64,000 nucleotides of DNA, taken from assembly GCA_020697255.1 (NCBI GenBank), contig JAJFBE010000001.1, forward strand, positions 539,511 to 603,510, read 5' to 3'. Shown in pieces: positions 16,585 to 25,822 of the stretch. How positions within the stretch are numbered: the first letter of the stretch is position 1; every line of letters starts with the position of its first letter. A model generated the notes under the pieces. It worked only from the letters and a program-made list of their open reading frames with translations. It made no database searches and was not told where the DNA came from. The DNA comes from Burkholderiales bacterium (GTDB lineage Bacteria > Pseudomonadota > Gammaproteobacteria > Burkholderiales > UBA11063). The position numbers and the translations under genes are program-made.

Positions 16585-16968
16585 ATGACAAAAATATTAA
16601 AATTAACTTTTCTGAGCTTTCTTATCCAATTGGGAATGTCTAGTTACGCTAATGCAGGAAATAAACTTGATACTACGCCCACTTACACTAATTATAAAAT
16701 ATGCGTTGATTCTTCTGACGTATCTGTTACCTATTCTCTTGGTGAATATGGCACCGATAATGTTGGCACTCGACATCGTTTAGGTATTGGACAATGTACA
16801 ATGGTCTCCTTACCATCATCTGTTAAGGCTTGGAATGTGTATGCCTGGATAAATGGTGGTTATTATGCCCTGGGCTACACATCTGCAAAATGTATTGGAC
16901 TAACATGGGATGAATTTGCTCCATTGCCAAAGCTAGTCGATTGTCTTGGTAATAGAAACTCTTTATAA
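16585..16968 (+). CDS. Small exported protein of unknown function
   Basis: 127 residues. The signal peptide MTKILKLTFLSFLIQLGMSS ends near ANA (residue 24). The mature domain of about 100 residues has four cysteines (ICVD, GQCTM, AKCIG, DCLG), so disulfides are likely. The family is unknown. A -10 box TATAAT lies near 16485-16490 and AAGGAAT precedes ATG. Confidence 0.65.
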   Translation: MTKILKLTFLSFLIQLGMSSYANAGNKLDTTPTYTNYKICVDSSDVSVTYSLGEYGTDNVGTRHRLGIGQCTMVSLPSSVKAWNVYAWINGGYYALGYTSAKCIGLTWDEFAPLPKLVDCLGNRNSL

Positions 16969-17134
16969 AGTGCAATTGGGCTACAAATTGTAGGGATTGG
17001 TATAAGTTTTGGCTAAATACGTGGTTATGCAGTGAACCAGTTTCAGGATTTTAGCCCAAGATTATTAATTACTTTACTTGGTTTCGCTAAAAATGGCTTG
17101 TCAATTAATCTCCAGTTAAGCTGGAATGGCATTA

Positions 17135-18703
17135 TTAATCATTAATTTGTGAAGCTTGATTAAACTCGTTTAGCGCAGCAATAAAAGAAAAAACCATACC
17201 ATCAGCATTATCAATTGGCTTAACTTTATTTGGGTTCTTATTCCCAATAGAAATATTGTAATCAAAATTGGAAATACTAACTCTATGTACTAAGCCTTTT
17301 TTTGAAGCTTTTTTTAAGCCTAAATAAGCATTTTGCGTATTTAATGGCGTTATAAGCGAATCATAATCTAATGAAATAAAAGTAATCGGAGTAGTAGTTT
17401 TCCAATTTATTATGTCTGATTGTTGGGTTATCTTATTAAAAGTTGCATCTTTGGCTAGCCCATCAGCAACAAAGCTTTTAATCGAATTATTATCGCTACC
17501 GTATGCCAGATCATTATCCTGATTTATGGTATCTGTTGCCGCACCTCGTACTGCTTTAAAAACCTCATCCCGGGTTAGCCCTAAATTATTAAGAGTATAT
17601 AATTCAGGAATTGTATAGCTATTTTTACCAAATTTACAATCACTGCCGCAAGATAAAAAATCAGGATCGAAGACAGAACTATAATCTTGATTAAAATTAT
17701 AGTAAGCTAGAGAAGTTAAATACGCTGTTGCAAAAACCGCTTTCATAGTAACCAGCTCATCCGAGCCTAAAGCTCTATATTTATTTTTATTTGGGTATGT
17801 TGCTACATTTGAAAATAGAAATGGAATCTGTGCTTGAGATAAATCATACGGCCCTGAAATAGGTACCGTTACTGCCAGATTAAAATTATTATCATCTAAA
17901 AGCTTTGCCGCCCTTGAATTTTGTAATAACCTGGAAGCCCAAAGTGCGTATAACCCACCTTCAGAAGAGCCGCTTAAATATAAATTAAGTTCTGTCTTGT
18001 TTTCAATACCTAACGTTTTTAATAGCTGTCTGCTGGCATTTAACATATCCAGGCCACTTTTGGCATTGGCCTGCGGATAAATCATATATGGATGCATATT
18101 TGATGAGTCAATCCCTTGGCCTATATAATCGGGCATAACGACAACATAACCCTGAGAGGCAAAAACCCCACCAATTTTTAATACATAATCAGAGCCCTTG
18201 ATTTTTTTATTAATCTGACAATAATCCGGTAAATCTGAAGCATTTAGAAAACAAGATGGAACATTATATTTGGTAAACTCTTGCGGATGATAAAATAAAA
18301 CCACTCCTTTAATTTTTTCTTTTTCTATCTCAGGAACTAATATTGCTCCGGATAGAGTATCGGGCGCATTATATAGATCCTTACTATTATATATGACTGA
18401 ATAGGCGTCAATACGTGAAATTGGATTACTTTCACCAATTTGGTCTAAATTAAAATTAAAATCTTCAGCTAAATTCTTTTTATTCTCATTACATGCATCA
18501 GTATTATTACCAGTTTTGCATATATTTTCTTTATCTATATATTCTTGAAGTTTTTTAGTTTTATATTTTTCAACTAAAGTGATTTTTGCTGTCAGCTTAT
18601 ATTCATCCGTATCATCGGTATTACCACCGGCAATGGCAATAACTGGGTAACAGACAATAATGGTTATAAAAGTAATAATATTTAAAATAAACTTATGTTT
18701 CAT
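17135..18703 (-). CDS. Exported alpha/beta hydrolase (lipase/esterase-like)
   Basis: 522 residues. A signal peptide covers about residues 1-25. The core shows VVMPDYIGQGIDS (about 188-200) and the nucleophile elbow GSSEG with Ser247; an Asp near LDYDSL (about 450) and a late His are candidates for the rest of the triad. It looks like the large secreted lipase/feruloyl-esterase-like hydrolases that act on extracellular or periplasmic esters. Substrate is unknown. It stands alone between small exported proteins. Confidence 0.75.
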   Translation of the reverse strand: MKHKFILNIITFITIIVCYPVIAIAGGNTDDTDEYKLTAKITLVEKYKTKKLQEYIDKENICKTGNNTDACNENKKNLAEDFNFNLDQIGESNPISRIDAYSVIYNSKDLYNAPDTLSGAILVPEIEKEKIKGVVLFYHPQEFTKYNVPSCFLNASDLPDYCQINKKIKGSDYVLKIGGVFASQGYVVVMPDYIGQGIDSSNMHPYMIYPQANAKSGLDMLNASRQLLKTLGIENKTELNLYLSGSSEGGLYALWASRLLQNSRAAKLLDDNNFNLAVTVPISGPYDLSQAQIPFLFSNVATYPNKNKYRALGSDELVTMKAVFATAYLTSLAYYNFNQDYSSVFDPDFLSCGSDCKFGKNSYTIPELYTLNNLGLTRDEVFKAVRGAATDTINQDNDLAYGSDNNSIKSFVADGLAKDATFNKITQQSDIINWKTTTPITFISLDYDSLITPLNTQNAYLGLKKASKKGLVHRVSISNFDYNISIGNKNPNKVKPIDNADGMVFSFIAALNEFNQASQIND

Positions 18704-18815
18704 AGAGCTACTTTCCGGATATCAGCTAAATTAAGGCCGCATTATAACATTTTTACAAAGTTTTTGTTGGATTCGTACTAGCTGATAAATGTAGTATGGG
18801 GAGTATAACAACAAT

Positions 18816-18840
18816 AGGGGCGAAAATACGCCCCTACTTT
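18816..18840. terminator. Hairpin AGGGGCG/CGCCCCT
   Basis: A 7-base GC-rich stem with a 6-base loop lies between the two minus-strand genes at 17135-18703 and 18870-19190, about 30 bases after the stop of the latter. A moderately T-rich stretch follows on each strand. Confidence 0.55.
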
Positions 18841-18869
18841 TATTATAAGTCTAAAAGTAATAAAAATTG

Positions 18870-19190
18870 TTATGGATTATTTGTTCCGCCTGGATTAGAT
18901 GGTGGCGTATTTTTATCCATTTGCATTTGTTGATGACTATTAATATTCCCTTCTGGCTGTCTATTAGGTGCTACATTAACTGGCTTCGCTGGATAAGCTC
19001 TGCCTGAATTTACCGAAGGGGTTGCTCCATTTGGTGCCACTGCTGGCGGGGGAACCGCCACACCCGGAGCTGGCATATTATTGGTGCCATTTGCATCTAT
19101 AGCTGCAGCTGCCAAAGTTGGCAAAGCAAAAATAGATACAGTAAGTATAGCCATTAAGGTTTTTCTTGATTTAACATTTTGCATATTCAT
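18870..19190 (-). CDS. Small exported Pro/Ala/Asn-rich protein
   Basis: 106 residues. A signal peptide (about 1-29, ending TLAAAA) is followed by a low-complexity mature region: PAPGVAVPPPAVAPNG and many N, P and Q residues, ending MDKNTPPSNPGGTNNP. No cysteine and no domain are recognised; the mature part is probably disordered. AAAGGAG precedes the start. Confidence 0.6.
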   Translation of the reverse strand: MNMQNVKSRKTLMAILTVSIFALPTLAAAAIDANGTNNMPAPGVAVPPPAVAPNGATPSVNSGRAYPAKPVNVAPNRQPEGNINSHQQMQMDKNTPPSNPGGTNNP

Positions 19191-19303
19191 TCTCCTTTAA
19201 AATACAGTAATTCTAAATTAAGGACAATTATTTGTCAAATTTTAGTTTCCTATTTTTTTACCCTAAATATTACTAAATAATAGTCTAGTAATTACTAAAC
19301 TCA

Positions 19304-19564
19304 TTAATTTTGGCTATGGTTGCGACTATAACCAACGCCATTATTACCGTTATGACCATTGTCATTTAACTTAGGTTTTTTTGATTTGCCATGGTTCTTT
19401 GGCTTGCCGCGATACTTTGTGGTTGTAGTGGTAGTTGTTGTTGTAGCGTGAACACCATCAGGCCCAACAGATATTGATGAAGTTCCATCGGCTATTACTA
19501 TTGTTGGTATTAAAGTTAAAGCTACTAAAGCTATCAAAACTCCATTTAATTTAAATTTTTGCAT
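19304..19564 (-). CDS. Small exported basic low-complexity protein
   Basis: 86 residues. A signal peptide ends near IVIADG (about residue 26). A run of nine threonines (about 41-49) is followed by a Lys/Gly/His/Asn-rich tail (KYRGKPKNHGKSKKPKLN). The threonine tract is encoded by repeated ACA/ACT/ACC codons. Function is unknown. AAAGGAG lies before the start, as in its neighbour at 18870. Confidence 0.55.
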   Translation of the reverse strand: MQKFKLNGVLIALVALTLIPTIVIADGTSSISVGPDGVHATTTTTTTTTKYRGKPKNHGKSKKPKLNDNGHNGNNGVGYSRNHSQN

Positions 19565-19594
19565 ATTTTGTACTCCTTTAAAGGCTTTTAATGT

Positions 19595-19628
19595 AAAACA
19601 CTCCGATTACAAAACCGGAGTGTTTTTC
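19595..19628. terminator. Terminator closing the S10 operon
   Basis: ACACTCCG and CGGAGTGT pair around a 10-base loop, with A-rich and T-rich flanks (AAAA and TTTTT), so it can act on both strands. It lies about 70 bases after the rpsQ stop. Confidence 0.8.
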
Positions 19629-19697
19629 TATAGATTTTCGCTTTCCACATTAGTGTGTCTACACGCATGTGTTGGCGGGGATGACGATATATGAGTA

Positions 19698-19949
19698 TTA
19701 AGCTGCTTTACTAGCTAAAGACTCCACAGACCAGGCTTTCGTTTTAGAGATTGGTTTACATTCCACAATCACTACCTGATCACCTGCTTTATACTGATTA
19801 TTTTCATCGTGGGCACGGTATTTTTTGAATTTCTTCACAATTTTACCTAATAGCGGATGCTTAACCCGACGCTCAACTAATACCGTTACCGATTTATGAG
19901 CGGCATCTTTCTCTACTTTACCAATCAATGATCTTACTACTTTAGCCAT
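19698..19949 (-). CDS. rpsQ: 30S ribosomal protein S17
   Basis: 83 residues; binds 16S rRNA early in 30S assembly. [20 protein letters not shown] and the family motif [19 protein letters not shown] are visible. It is the last gene of the S10 operon, and its start overlaps the rpmC stop by one base. In many genomes rplN follows; here the spc operon is elsewhere. Confidence 0.98.
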   Translation of the reverse strand: MAKVVRSLIGKVEKDAAHKSVTVLVERRVKHPLLGKIVKKFKKYRAHDENNQYKAGDQVVIVECKPISKTKAWSVESLASKAA

Positions 19950-20140
19950 TATACTGCTGCCTTTTCATGTAAAATTGTTCTAACTCGTGCAATATCACGA
20001 CGAACTTTTCTTAATTCACTATTTTTAGTCAATTGTTGCGTAGACATTTGCATACGCAAAGAAAAATGAGCTTTTAATAATGACTCCAGCTCAGTATTTA
20101 ATTCTGCAGCTGTTTTAGTCCTTAATTCTACTGCTTTCAT
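19949..20140 (-). CDS. rpmC: 50S ribosomal protein L29
   Basis: 63 residues; sits near the peptide exit tunnel of the 50S subunit. The motif [16 protein letters not shown] is typical. One-base overlaps with rplP and rpsQ show tight coupling. Confidence 0.97.
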   Translation of the reverse strand: MKAVELRTKTAAELNTELESLLKAHFSLRMQMSTQQLTKNSELRKVRRDIARVRTILHEKAAV

Positions 20141-20556
20141 TATGCACCTGCCTGTCTTACTACAAAAGTTGTTTTAAATGGAAGCTTGGCTGCAGCTAGT
20201 TTGAACGCTTCACGCGCCAACTCTTCAGTTACACCATCCATCTCATATAATACCTTACCTGGCTGAATTTCAGCTACGAAATATTCAGGGCTTCCTTTTC
20301 CTCCACCCATACGAACTTCGGCAGGCTTTCTTGAAATCGGTTTATCCGGGAATACACGAATCCAAACCCTACCACCACGCTTAATATGACGAGTCATCGC
20401 ACGACGAGCCGCTTCAATCTGACGCGCAGTCAGACGACCACGACTGGTTGATTTCAATCCATATTCACCAAAGTTTACCAACGTTCCACGTGTGGCAATC
20501 CCGGTATTACGACCTTTTTGTACCTTACGGTATTTTAATCTATTTGGCTGCAACAT
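20140..20556 (-). CDS. rplP: 50S ribosomal protein L16
   Basis: 138 residues; 50S protein near the A site. [32 protein letters not shown] (about 59-73) and [14 protein letters not shown] (about 81-94) are the conserved stretches. The start lies 17 bases inside the rpsC coding region. Confidence 0.98.
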   Translation of the reverse strand: MLQPNRLKYRKVQKGRNTGIATRGTLVNFGEYGLKSTSRGRLTARQIEAARRAMTRHIKRGGRVWIRVFPDKPISRKPAEVRMGGGKGSPEYFVAEIQPGKVLYEMDGVTEELAREAFKLAAAKLPFKTTFVVRQAGA

Positions 20557-21331
20557 CTTCGGTTCCTACCTTTCTTTTTCTTGGAGCCGCCGCTGGCTTC
20601 TTAGCTGCAGCTGGTCTATCACCTGCTGATGCCGCCGATCTGCGTGCTGGCCTTTTTTTCTCTTCTGTAGAGGTCTCACTACGTACAAATTTATTTTTGG
20701 CTAAATTTAAATCGCCTTTATAAATCCATACCTTGATCCCAATAATACCATATGTAGTCAATGCTTCTGCTGTTGCATAATCAACATTTGCACGAAGCGT
20801 ATGTAATGGCACACGGCCTTCACGATACCACTCACTACGGGCAATTTCGATACCATTTAAACGGCCTGAAGTTTCGATCTTGATACCAATCGCACCCATC
20901 TTCATTGATGTCTGCATCGCACGTTTCATCGCACGACGAAACGCAATACGTTTTTCAAGCTGAATAGCTACCTGGTCAGCAACTATATGCGCATTTAGTT
21001 CTGGCTTTCTGATTTCTTCTACATTTAAATGTAATGGAACCGATGCAAACTTTTGCAATTCTTGTTTGATCTGCTCGATACCTTCACCTTTTTTACCAAT
21101 GATCACACCCGGACGCGCTGTAAATAATGTAACTTTTACACTCTTTGCCGGGCGCTCAATTAGTATACGACCGATAGATGCACGTCTACCAAATTTTTTT
21201 GTTAAAATTTCACGAATTTTAATATCTTCTTGCAAAAGCTTGGCAAAGTTGTTGCTATGCGCAAACCAGCGAGAAGACCAATCTTTAGTAACCGCTAATC
21301 TAAACCCACGCGGGTCAATTTTCTGTCCCAT
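20540..21331 (-). CDS. rpsC: 30S ribosomal protein S3
   Basis: 263 residues, longer than the E. coli protein (233). The KH domain has [14 protein letters not shown] (about 73-86), and the C-domain has [24 protein letters not shown]. The extra C-terminal tail from about residue 220 is rich in Lys, Arg, Ala and Pro. It overlaps rplP by 17 bases. Confidence 0.98.
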   Translation of the reverse strand: MGQKIDPRGFRLAVTKDWSSRWFAHSNNFAKLLQEDIKIREILTKKFGRRASIGRILIERPAKSVKVTLFTARPGVIIGKKGEGIEQIKQELQKFASVPLHLNVEEIRKPELNAHIVADQVAIQLEKRIAFRRAMKRAMQTSMKMGAIGIKIETSGRLNGIEIARSEWYREGRVPLHTLRANVDYATAEALTTYGIIGIKVWIYKGDLNLAKNKFVRSETSTEEKKRPARRSAASAGDRPAAAKKPAAAPRKRKVGTEDVAAK

Positions 21332-21344
21332 GTCTTCCCCTCAA

Positions 21345-21677
21345 TTAACCTACAACAACATTAATATGGCAAGTTTGTTTCTCAATCTTGCTACCACGAC
21401 CTTTAGCTCTGGCAGTAAACCGCTTCAAACTTGGTCCTTTATCAATATAAATCTCTTTAACAACCAGAGTATCTATATCGGCACCATTATTATGCTCAGC
21501 ATTTGCAATTGCTGATTCTAATGTCTTTTTAATTAGTCCGGCTGATTTTTGCTGGCTAAATTGCAATACATTTAATGCATTGGCAACAGGTAAACCACGA
21601 ACCAAATCTGCAACTAATCTACACTTTTGCGCGGATACGCGAATCCCAGTGGAAATAGCTGATACTTTATTAGTCAT
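21345..21677 (-). CDS. rplV: 50S ribosomal protein L22
   Basis: 110 residues; lines the peptide exit tunnel. [16 protein letters not shown] and [21 protein letters not shown] are the conserved segments. It lies within the S10 operon. Confidence 0.98.
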   Translation of the reverse strand: MTNKVSAISTGIRVSAQKCRLVADLVRGLPVANALNVLQFSQQKSAGLIKKTLESAIANAEHNNGADIDTLVVKEIYIDKGPSLKRFTARAKGRGSKIEKQTCHINVVVG

Positions 21678-21686
21678 AATTTACTC

Positions 21687-21962
21687 CTACTTCTTAGCTT
21701 TCTTATCGCCAACATGACCTTTGAATGTTCGAGTTAATGCAAACTCACCTAGTTTATGTCCAACCATGTTATCGGATACGTAAACCGGAACATGCGCCCT
21801 ACCATTGTGAACTGCGATTGTCAAACCAATCATTTCAGGAACAATAGTTGAACGTCTAGACCAGGTTTTAATCGGACGCTTATCACTTTTCTCTACTGCC
21901 ACTAACACTTTATTGATAAGGTGGTGGTCAATAAAAGGACCTTTTTTTAATGAACGAGCCAT
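21687..21962 (-). CDS. rpsS: 30S ribosomal protein S19
   Basis: 91 residues; 30S head protein. [15 protein letters not shown], the [13 protein letters not shown] segment and [15 protein letters not shown] identify it. It lies within the S10 operon. Confidence 0.98.
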   Translation of the reverse strand: MARSLKKGPFIDHHLINKVLVAVEKSDKRPIKTWSRRSTIVPEMIGLTIAVHNGRAHVPVYVSDNMVGHKLGEFALTRTFKGHVGDKKAKK

Positions 21963-21973
21963 TTATCTATTCC

Positions 21974-22801
21974 TTATTTTCTACGACGATCGCGAATGAT
22001 CAAATGATCAGTACGCTTGTTATTACGAGTTTTCTTACCTTTAGTATGTAAGCCCCAAGGTGATACCGGATGACGACCTGCTGCAGTTTTACCTTCACCA
22101 CCACCATGCGGATGGTCTATTGGGTTCATTGCTACACCACGTACAGTTGGGCGAATACCCAACCATCTCTTCACACCAGCCTTACCATATTGACGCAAAC
22201 TATGGTCAACATTACCTACAACACCAACGGTTGCCTTACAATCGATAAGGACTTTACGAATTTCACCAGAACGTAGACGTAACTGAGCATAAATCCCATC
22301 ACGACCCAAAACAACTGCAGAAGCACCAGCAGAACGCACCATTTGTGCACCCTTGCCCGGGTTTAATTCAACACAGTGAATTGTAGTACCAACCGGTATA
22401 TTACGTAATGGTAATGTGTTACCCACTTTAATCGGCGCATCACTGCCTGAAACAATTTGTGCCCCGACTTCTAAACCTTGAGGAGCAATAATATATGCTC
22501 TTTCACCATCAGCATAGCAAACTAGTGCAATATGCGCTGTACGGTTTGGATCATATTCAATACGCTCAACTTTAGCCGGAACACCTGTTTTAGTCCTTTT
22601 CCAATCAATTACACGGTAAGCTTGCTTGTGCCCGCCACCTTTATGTCTAACTGTAATACGTCCTGAATTGTTACGACCTGAACCACGCTTTTGCTTTTCC
22701 AAAAGTGGTGCGTAAGCTTCACCTTTATGCAAACCAGGAGTAACTACTTTTACCACACCTCTTTGACCGGGCGTAGTTGGTTTTAATTTTACTATAGCCA
22801 T
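21974..22801 (-). CDS. rplB: 50S ribosomal protein L2
   Basis: 275 residues; supports the peptidyl-transferase centre. [17 protein letters not shown] (about 43-59) and the conserved catalytic-region loop [14 protein letters not shown] (about 225-238) are present. Confidence 0.99.
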   Translation of the reverse strand: MAIVKLKPTTPGQRGVVKVVTPGLHKGEAYAPLLEKQKRGSGRNNSGRITVRHKGGGHKQAYRVIDWKRTKTGVPAKVERIEYDPNRTAHIALVCYADGERAYIIAPQGLEVGAQIVSGSDAPIKVGNTLPLRNIPVGTTIHCVELNPGKGAQMVRSAGASAVVLGRDGIYAQLRLRSGEIRKVLIDCKATVGVVGNVDHSLRQYGKAGVKRWLGIRPTVRGVAMNPIDHPHGGGEGKTAAGRHPVSPWGLHTKGKKTRNNKRTDHLIIRDRRRK

Positions 22802-22814
22802 TTATATTTACCCC

Positions 22815-23114
22815 TTACTTTTGGTTTGATGCCAGATCAAATTTTTGACCAGGAGTTAAGCAGATATATGCTTTCTTCCAGTTAGCCCTTTTACCATTAA
22901 ACCTACCAAAACGCTTAGTTTTGCCCTTTACATTTAATAATGAAACCTTATCAACTTTAGCTTCAAATGCAAGTTCAAAAGCTTGTTTGACATCACTTTT
23001 AGTAGCACTTGGTAGTACTTTAAATACCACTTGTTCGCGTTTTTCAGCAACATTATTTGATTTCTCAGTAACTATAGGAGAAATCAGTACATTGTATAAA
23101 TCCATCTTTTTCAT
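22815..23114 (-). CDS. rplW: 50S ribosomal protein L23
   Basis: 99 residues; docking site for trigger factor and SRP at the tunnel exit. [10 protein letters not shown] and the beta-loop [18 protein letters not shown] are typical. It overlaps the rplD stop by four bases. The start could also be the second Met (MDLYN). Confidence 0.97.
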   Translation of the reverse strand: MKKMDLYNVLISPIVTEKSNNVAEKREQVVFKVLPSATKSDVKQAFELAFEAKVDKVSLLNVKGKTKRFGRFNGKRANWKKAYICLTPGQKFDLASNQK

Positions 23115-23737
23115 GCAAATTGCCCCTGTAAATCTTCTACTGCCGATTTAGCAAATAAAACTTTTTCAAAACGTAACAGGCTATACGGGTCTACCTGATG
23201 AGATTCTAATACCAGAACGTTTGATAAGTTACGGGTTGCTAAAAATAAATCTTCAGTTAATTCACTAACAATTACCAATACGCGGTTGTCAGTTAAAGAC
23301 ATGTTCTTTAATACCTGAACAAAATTCTTTGTCTTTGGACCATCAACATTAATAGCATCAGCAACAATAAAACGGTTATCACTTACTAATTTTGAAACAA
23401 TCGAAGCTAATGCAGCACGATACATTTTACGATTAATCTTTTGGCTGAAATTCTCTTCAGGTGTATTAGGGAAAATACGCCCACCACCACGCCAAAGAGG
23501 AGAAGATGCCATACCGGCTCTTGCACGGCCTGTACCCTTTTGTTTCCAAGGTTTGCGTGTAGACTTTGCTACTTGCGACCTGGTTTTTTGGGCACGATTA
23601 CCGCTTCTGGCATTAGCCAAAAACGCATTAACTACCTGATGTATAAGAGCTTCATTATAATCACGAGCAAAAACCTCGTCATTTACCTGAAGAACCCCGG
23701 CATCTTTACCTTGCATATTTATTACTTTTAATTCCAT
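23111..23737 (-). CDS. rplD: 50S ribosomal protein L4
   Basis: 208 residues. Conserved loop [21 protein letters not shown] (about 64-84) and the start [14 protein letters not shown] are seen. In E. coli L4 autoregulates the S10 operon; because rpsJ is not part of this operon, the same leader control may not apply. One-base overlap with rplC. Confidence 0.98.
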   Translation of the reverse strand: MELKVINMQGKDAGVLQVNDEVFARDYNEALIHQVVNAFLANARSGNRAQKTRSQVAKSTRKPWKQKGTGRARAGMASSPLWRGGGRIFPNTPEENFSQKINRKMYRAALASIVSKLVSDNRFIVADAINVDGPKTKNFVQVLKNMSLTDNRVLVIVSELTEDLFLATRNLSNVLVLESHQVDPYSLLRFEKVLFAKSAVEDLQGQFA

Positions 23738-24381
23738 TATGCACCTGCCTTCACACTTGGACGAACTACTACATTGCCGCCTTTTGAACCAGGAATAGCA
23801 CCTTTAATCAATAATAAGCCCCGCTCAGCATCTACACGCACAACTTCAAGGTTTTGTGTAGTAACTTTTACATCACCTAAGTGACCCGCCATTTTCTTAC
23901 CTGGGAATACACGACCTGGATCTTGTCTTTGTCCAATTGACCCTGGTGTGTTATGCGATCTGGAGTTACCATGAGATGCACGATTGGAAGAGAAATTATG
24001 ACGTTTAATAACGCCGGAAAAACCTTTACCTTTTGAAGTACCAGTTACATCTACCAAAGAACCAGCAGCAAAAATATCTACTGCAACCTGGCTACCTGGT
24101 TGTAAACTGGATAACTGTTCCTCTGTAACACGGAACTCTTGTAACTTAGAACCAGCTTCAACACCTGCTTTTGCATAGTGCCCTTTTGCCGGTTTATTTA
24201 CACGATTTGCTTTTTTTGTACCAAAAGCCACCTGAACAGCTGTATAGCCGTCATTATCTGCAGTCTTTTGCTGTACGACGCGATTATTGGCAACAGATAC
24301 CACAGTTACAGGAACTGAACTACCATCTTCCGTAAATACGCGAGTCATACCGAGCTTCTGACCCAATAGTCCTAGACTCAT
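23737..24381 (-). CDS. rplC: 50S ribosomal protein L3
   Basis: 214 residues from the ATG at 24381 ([16 protein letters not shown]), which has AAAGGTG seven bases upstream. A GTG nine bases earlier overlaps that ribosome-binding site and is less likely. [25 protein letters not shown] is interrupted nowhere, and the C-terminal GAIPGSKGG is present. This is the first gene of the operon: no rpsJ lies upstream. Confidence 0.98.
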   Translation of the reverse strand: MSLGLLGQKLGMTRVFTEDGSSVPVTVVSVANNRVVQQKTADNDGYTAVQVAFGTKKANRVNKPAKGHYAKAGVEAGSKLQEFRVTEEQLSSLQPGSQVAVDIFAAGSLVDVTGTSKGKGFSGVIKRHNFSSNRASHGNSRSHNTPGSIGQRQDPGRVFPGKKMAGHLGDVKVTTQNLEVVRVDAERGLLLIKGAIPGSKGGNVVVRPSVKAGA

Positions 24382-24483
24382 GTTTATCACCTTTCTTATT
24401 ATTATCCCCCAAATCTAAAAGCATCAAGGGCGCTGGTTACAATTGACCAACATTTATTTAACTCTACAATTAGTAGAGCGCGG

Positions 24484-24513
24484 ATTATAGCATAAAAACA
24501 TGAGGTAATGCAA
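24484..24513 (-). promoter_or_regulatory. Promoter of the rplC-rpsQ operon
   Basis: TTGCAT (24508-24513) and TATAAT (24484-24489) on the minus strand are separated by 18 bases, with TGC before the -10 box. Transcription would start near 24477. A small hairpin CTCTAC/GTAGAG follows at once in the leader (24461-24478). Confidence 0.75.
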
Positions 24514-24834
24514 GCGTATATGCGGATTTTTTTGCAAGATTGCGATCTGCCTATTAAATGGGACTGTTGCAAGCTGCATAGTAATCTAAATATTTGCTAC
24601 TATTATACTTTATTTATCCATATATTTATATTAAAACTTGATTACCTAACTCAAAGGTATTGCTTATAATGTTTGACACATGGTATAATATTATAATTAA
24701 TTAAATATTATGGTTTAGATATTAATATTTCTGGGTTCAATAAACAAATTTGCTTTATATACTAGCTATTCTTCAGCTATAACTTATAGCAAACTTTTTT
24801 ATTAAACTTAGCAATCTGTTTTGTTAGGTTTATC
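24514..24834. other. Divergent intergenic region
   Basis: No gene is seen. On the plus strand TTGACA at 24673-24678 and TATAAT-like boxes around 24684-24697 may form the promoter of the racemase-like gene at 24835, but spacing is ambiguous. Confidence 0.35.
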
Positions 24835-25587
24835 ATGAAACAAGACATTAGCTATGATAAAAGTAGGCTATTAGTTGGTATATTAGGTGGTATGGGTCCT
24901 TTAGCATCCGCCGAATTTATCAGCTCAATACATAAATTTGATCTGTTAAATAGCAACAAATTTACAGAGCAGGATTTTTCTAAATATATCTTGCTATGCG
25001 ATTCAAGCATTCCTGATCGTACTTATAATCTTTTAAACAATAAACAGGACTTTCTACAAGCAGAGGTTGAGAAAAGACTAGAAATCTTGTGGAACGCTAA
25101 AGTTGATTATATTGTGCCGGTTTGTTTTACCGTTAGTGCAGTCTTACATATCCTGAGCCGCAAATTTAAAATAGTCTCTATGGTAGGAATGGCCATGAAA
25201 GAAATTTTGATTAAAAAGCAAAAAGTACTAATCTTATGCACACAAGGAACCAGAGCACTCAATGTTTTTATGAATCATCCGCTTTGGGGTGAGGCGAAAC
25301 AATATATGGTATGGCTAGATGACTTAGACCAATATAAAATTCATGAGCTAATTTATCAGATTAAAGCCACCCACGATACCCGTGATTTAGAACAATTAAT
25401 AGATATGCTACAAGCAAAATATAACACCTCGCTTTGGATGGCTGGTTGCACAGAGTTACATTTATTAGGATCTTTAAAATATTTTAAACAAAAAACATTT
25501 AACTTCATCGATCCTTTTCTTACTATGGCTCAGGTGATTGCTGCTAATGACTCTAAATTTCTGCAAGACCCGTACATGGTTCTATAG
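24835..25587 (+). CDS. Aspartate/glutamate racemase family protein
   Basis: 250 residues. LVGILGGMGPLASAEF (about 13-28) is the family start. The two catalytic cysteines would be Cys97 in VPVCFTVSA and Cys205 in AGCTELHLL. The first motif usually reads PCNT, so CFT is atypical. It probably racemises or isomerises an amino-acid-like acid through the two-cysteine mechanism; substrate is unknown. It is a single gene. Confidence 0.85.
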   Translation: MKQDISYDKSRLLVGILGGMGPLASAEFISSIHKFDLLNSNKFTEQDFSKYILLCDSSIPDRTYNLLNNKQDFLQAEVEKRLEILWNAKVDYIVPVCFTVSAVLHILSRKFKIVSMVGMAMKEILIKKQKVLILCTQGTRALNVFMNHPLWGEAKQYMVWLDDLDQYKIHELIYQIKATHDTRDLEQLIDMLQAKYNTSLWMAGCTELHLLGSLKYFKQKTFNFIDPFLTMAQVIAANDSKFLQDPYMVL

Positions 25588-25822
25588 ATTATATGGTATG
25601 ATAAACATCAACTATAATAAAAAGGTTTTCGCAGGTCACATGACCATAAATAATATATATATCCTGAAAGTGCATGCTCAGGTAAGTAACCTGAGCAATC
25701 AGAAATAAATTAGTTGCTTATATGAAAAAACCATACATTTGTCAGGCACTAGTTAACGTCTCCGTTTCGCATATCTGTTCGGTAGAGGCGTATTTTAGGC
25801 AGCAACTTTATAGGCTAAGCAT
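25588..25822. other. Convergent intergenic region with perfect hairpin
   Basis: GCTCAGGT and ACCTGAGC (25676-25696) form a perfect 8-base stem with a 5-base loop between two convergent genes. It may end transcription from one side, though no long T run follows. Nothing else is clear. Confidence 0.45.

Noticed and set aside
25588..25822. Purine riboswitch for the NCS2-like permease
   Set aside because: The region is downstream of the permease, not before its start, and the purine-riboswitch core is not seen.
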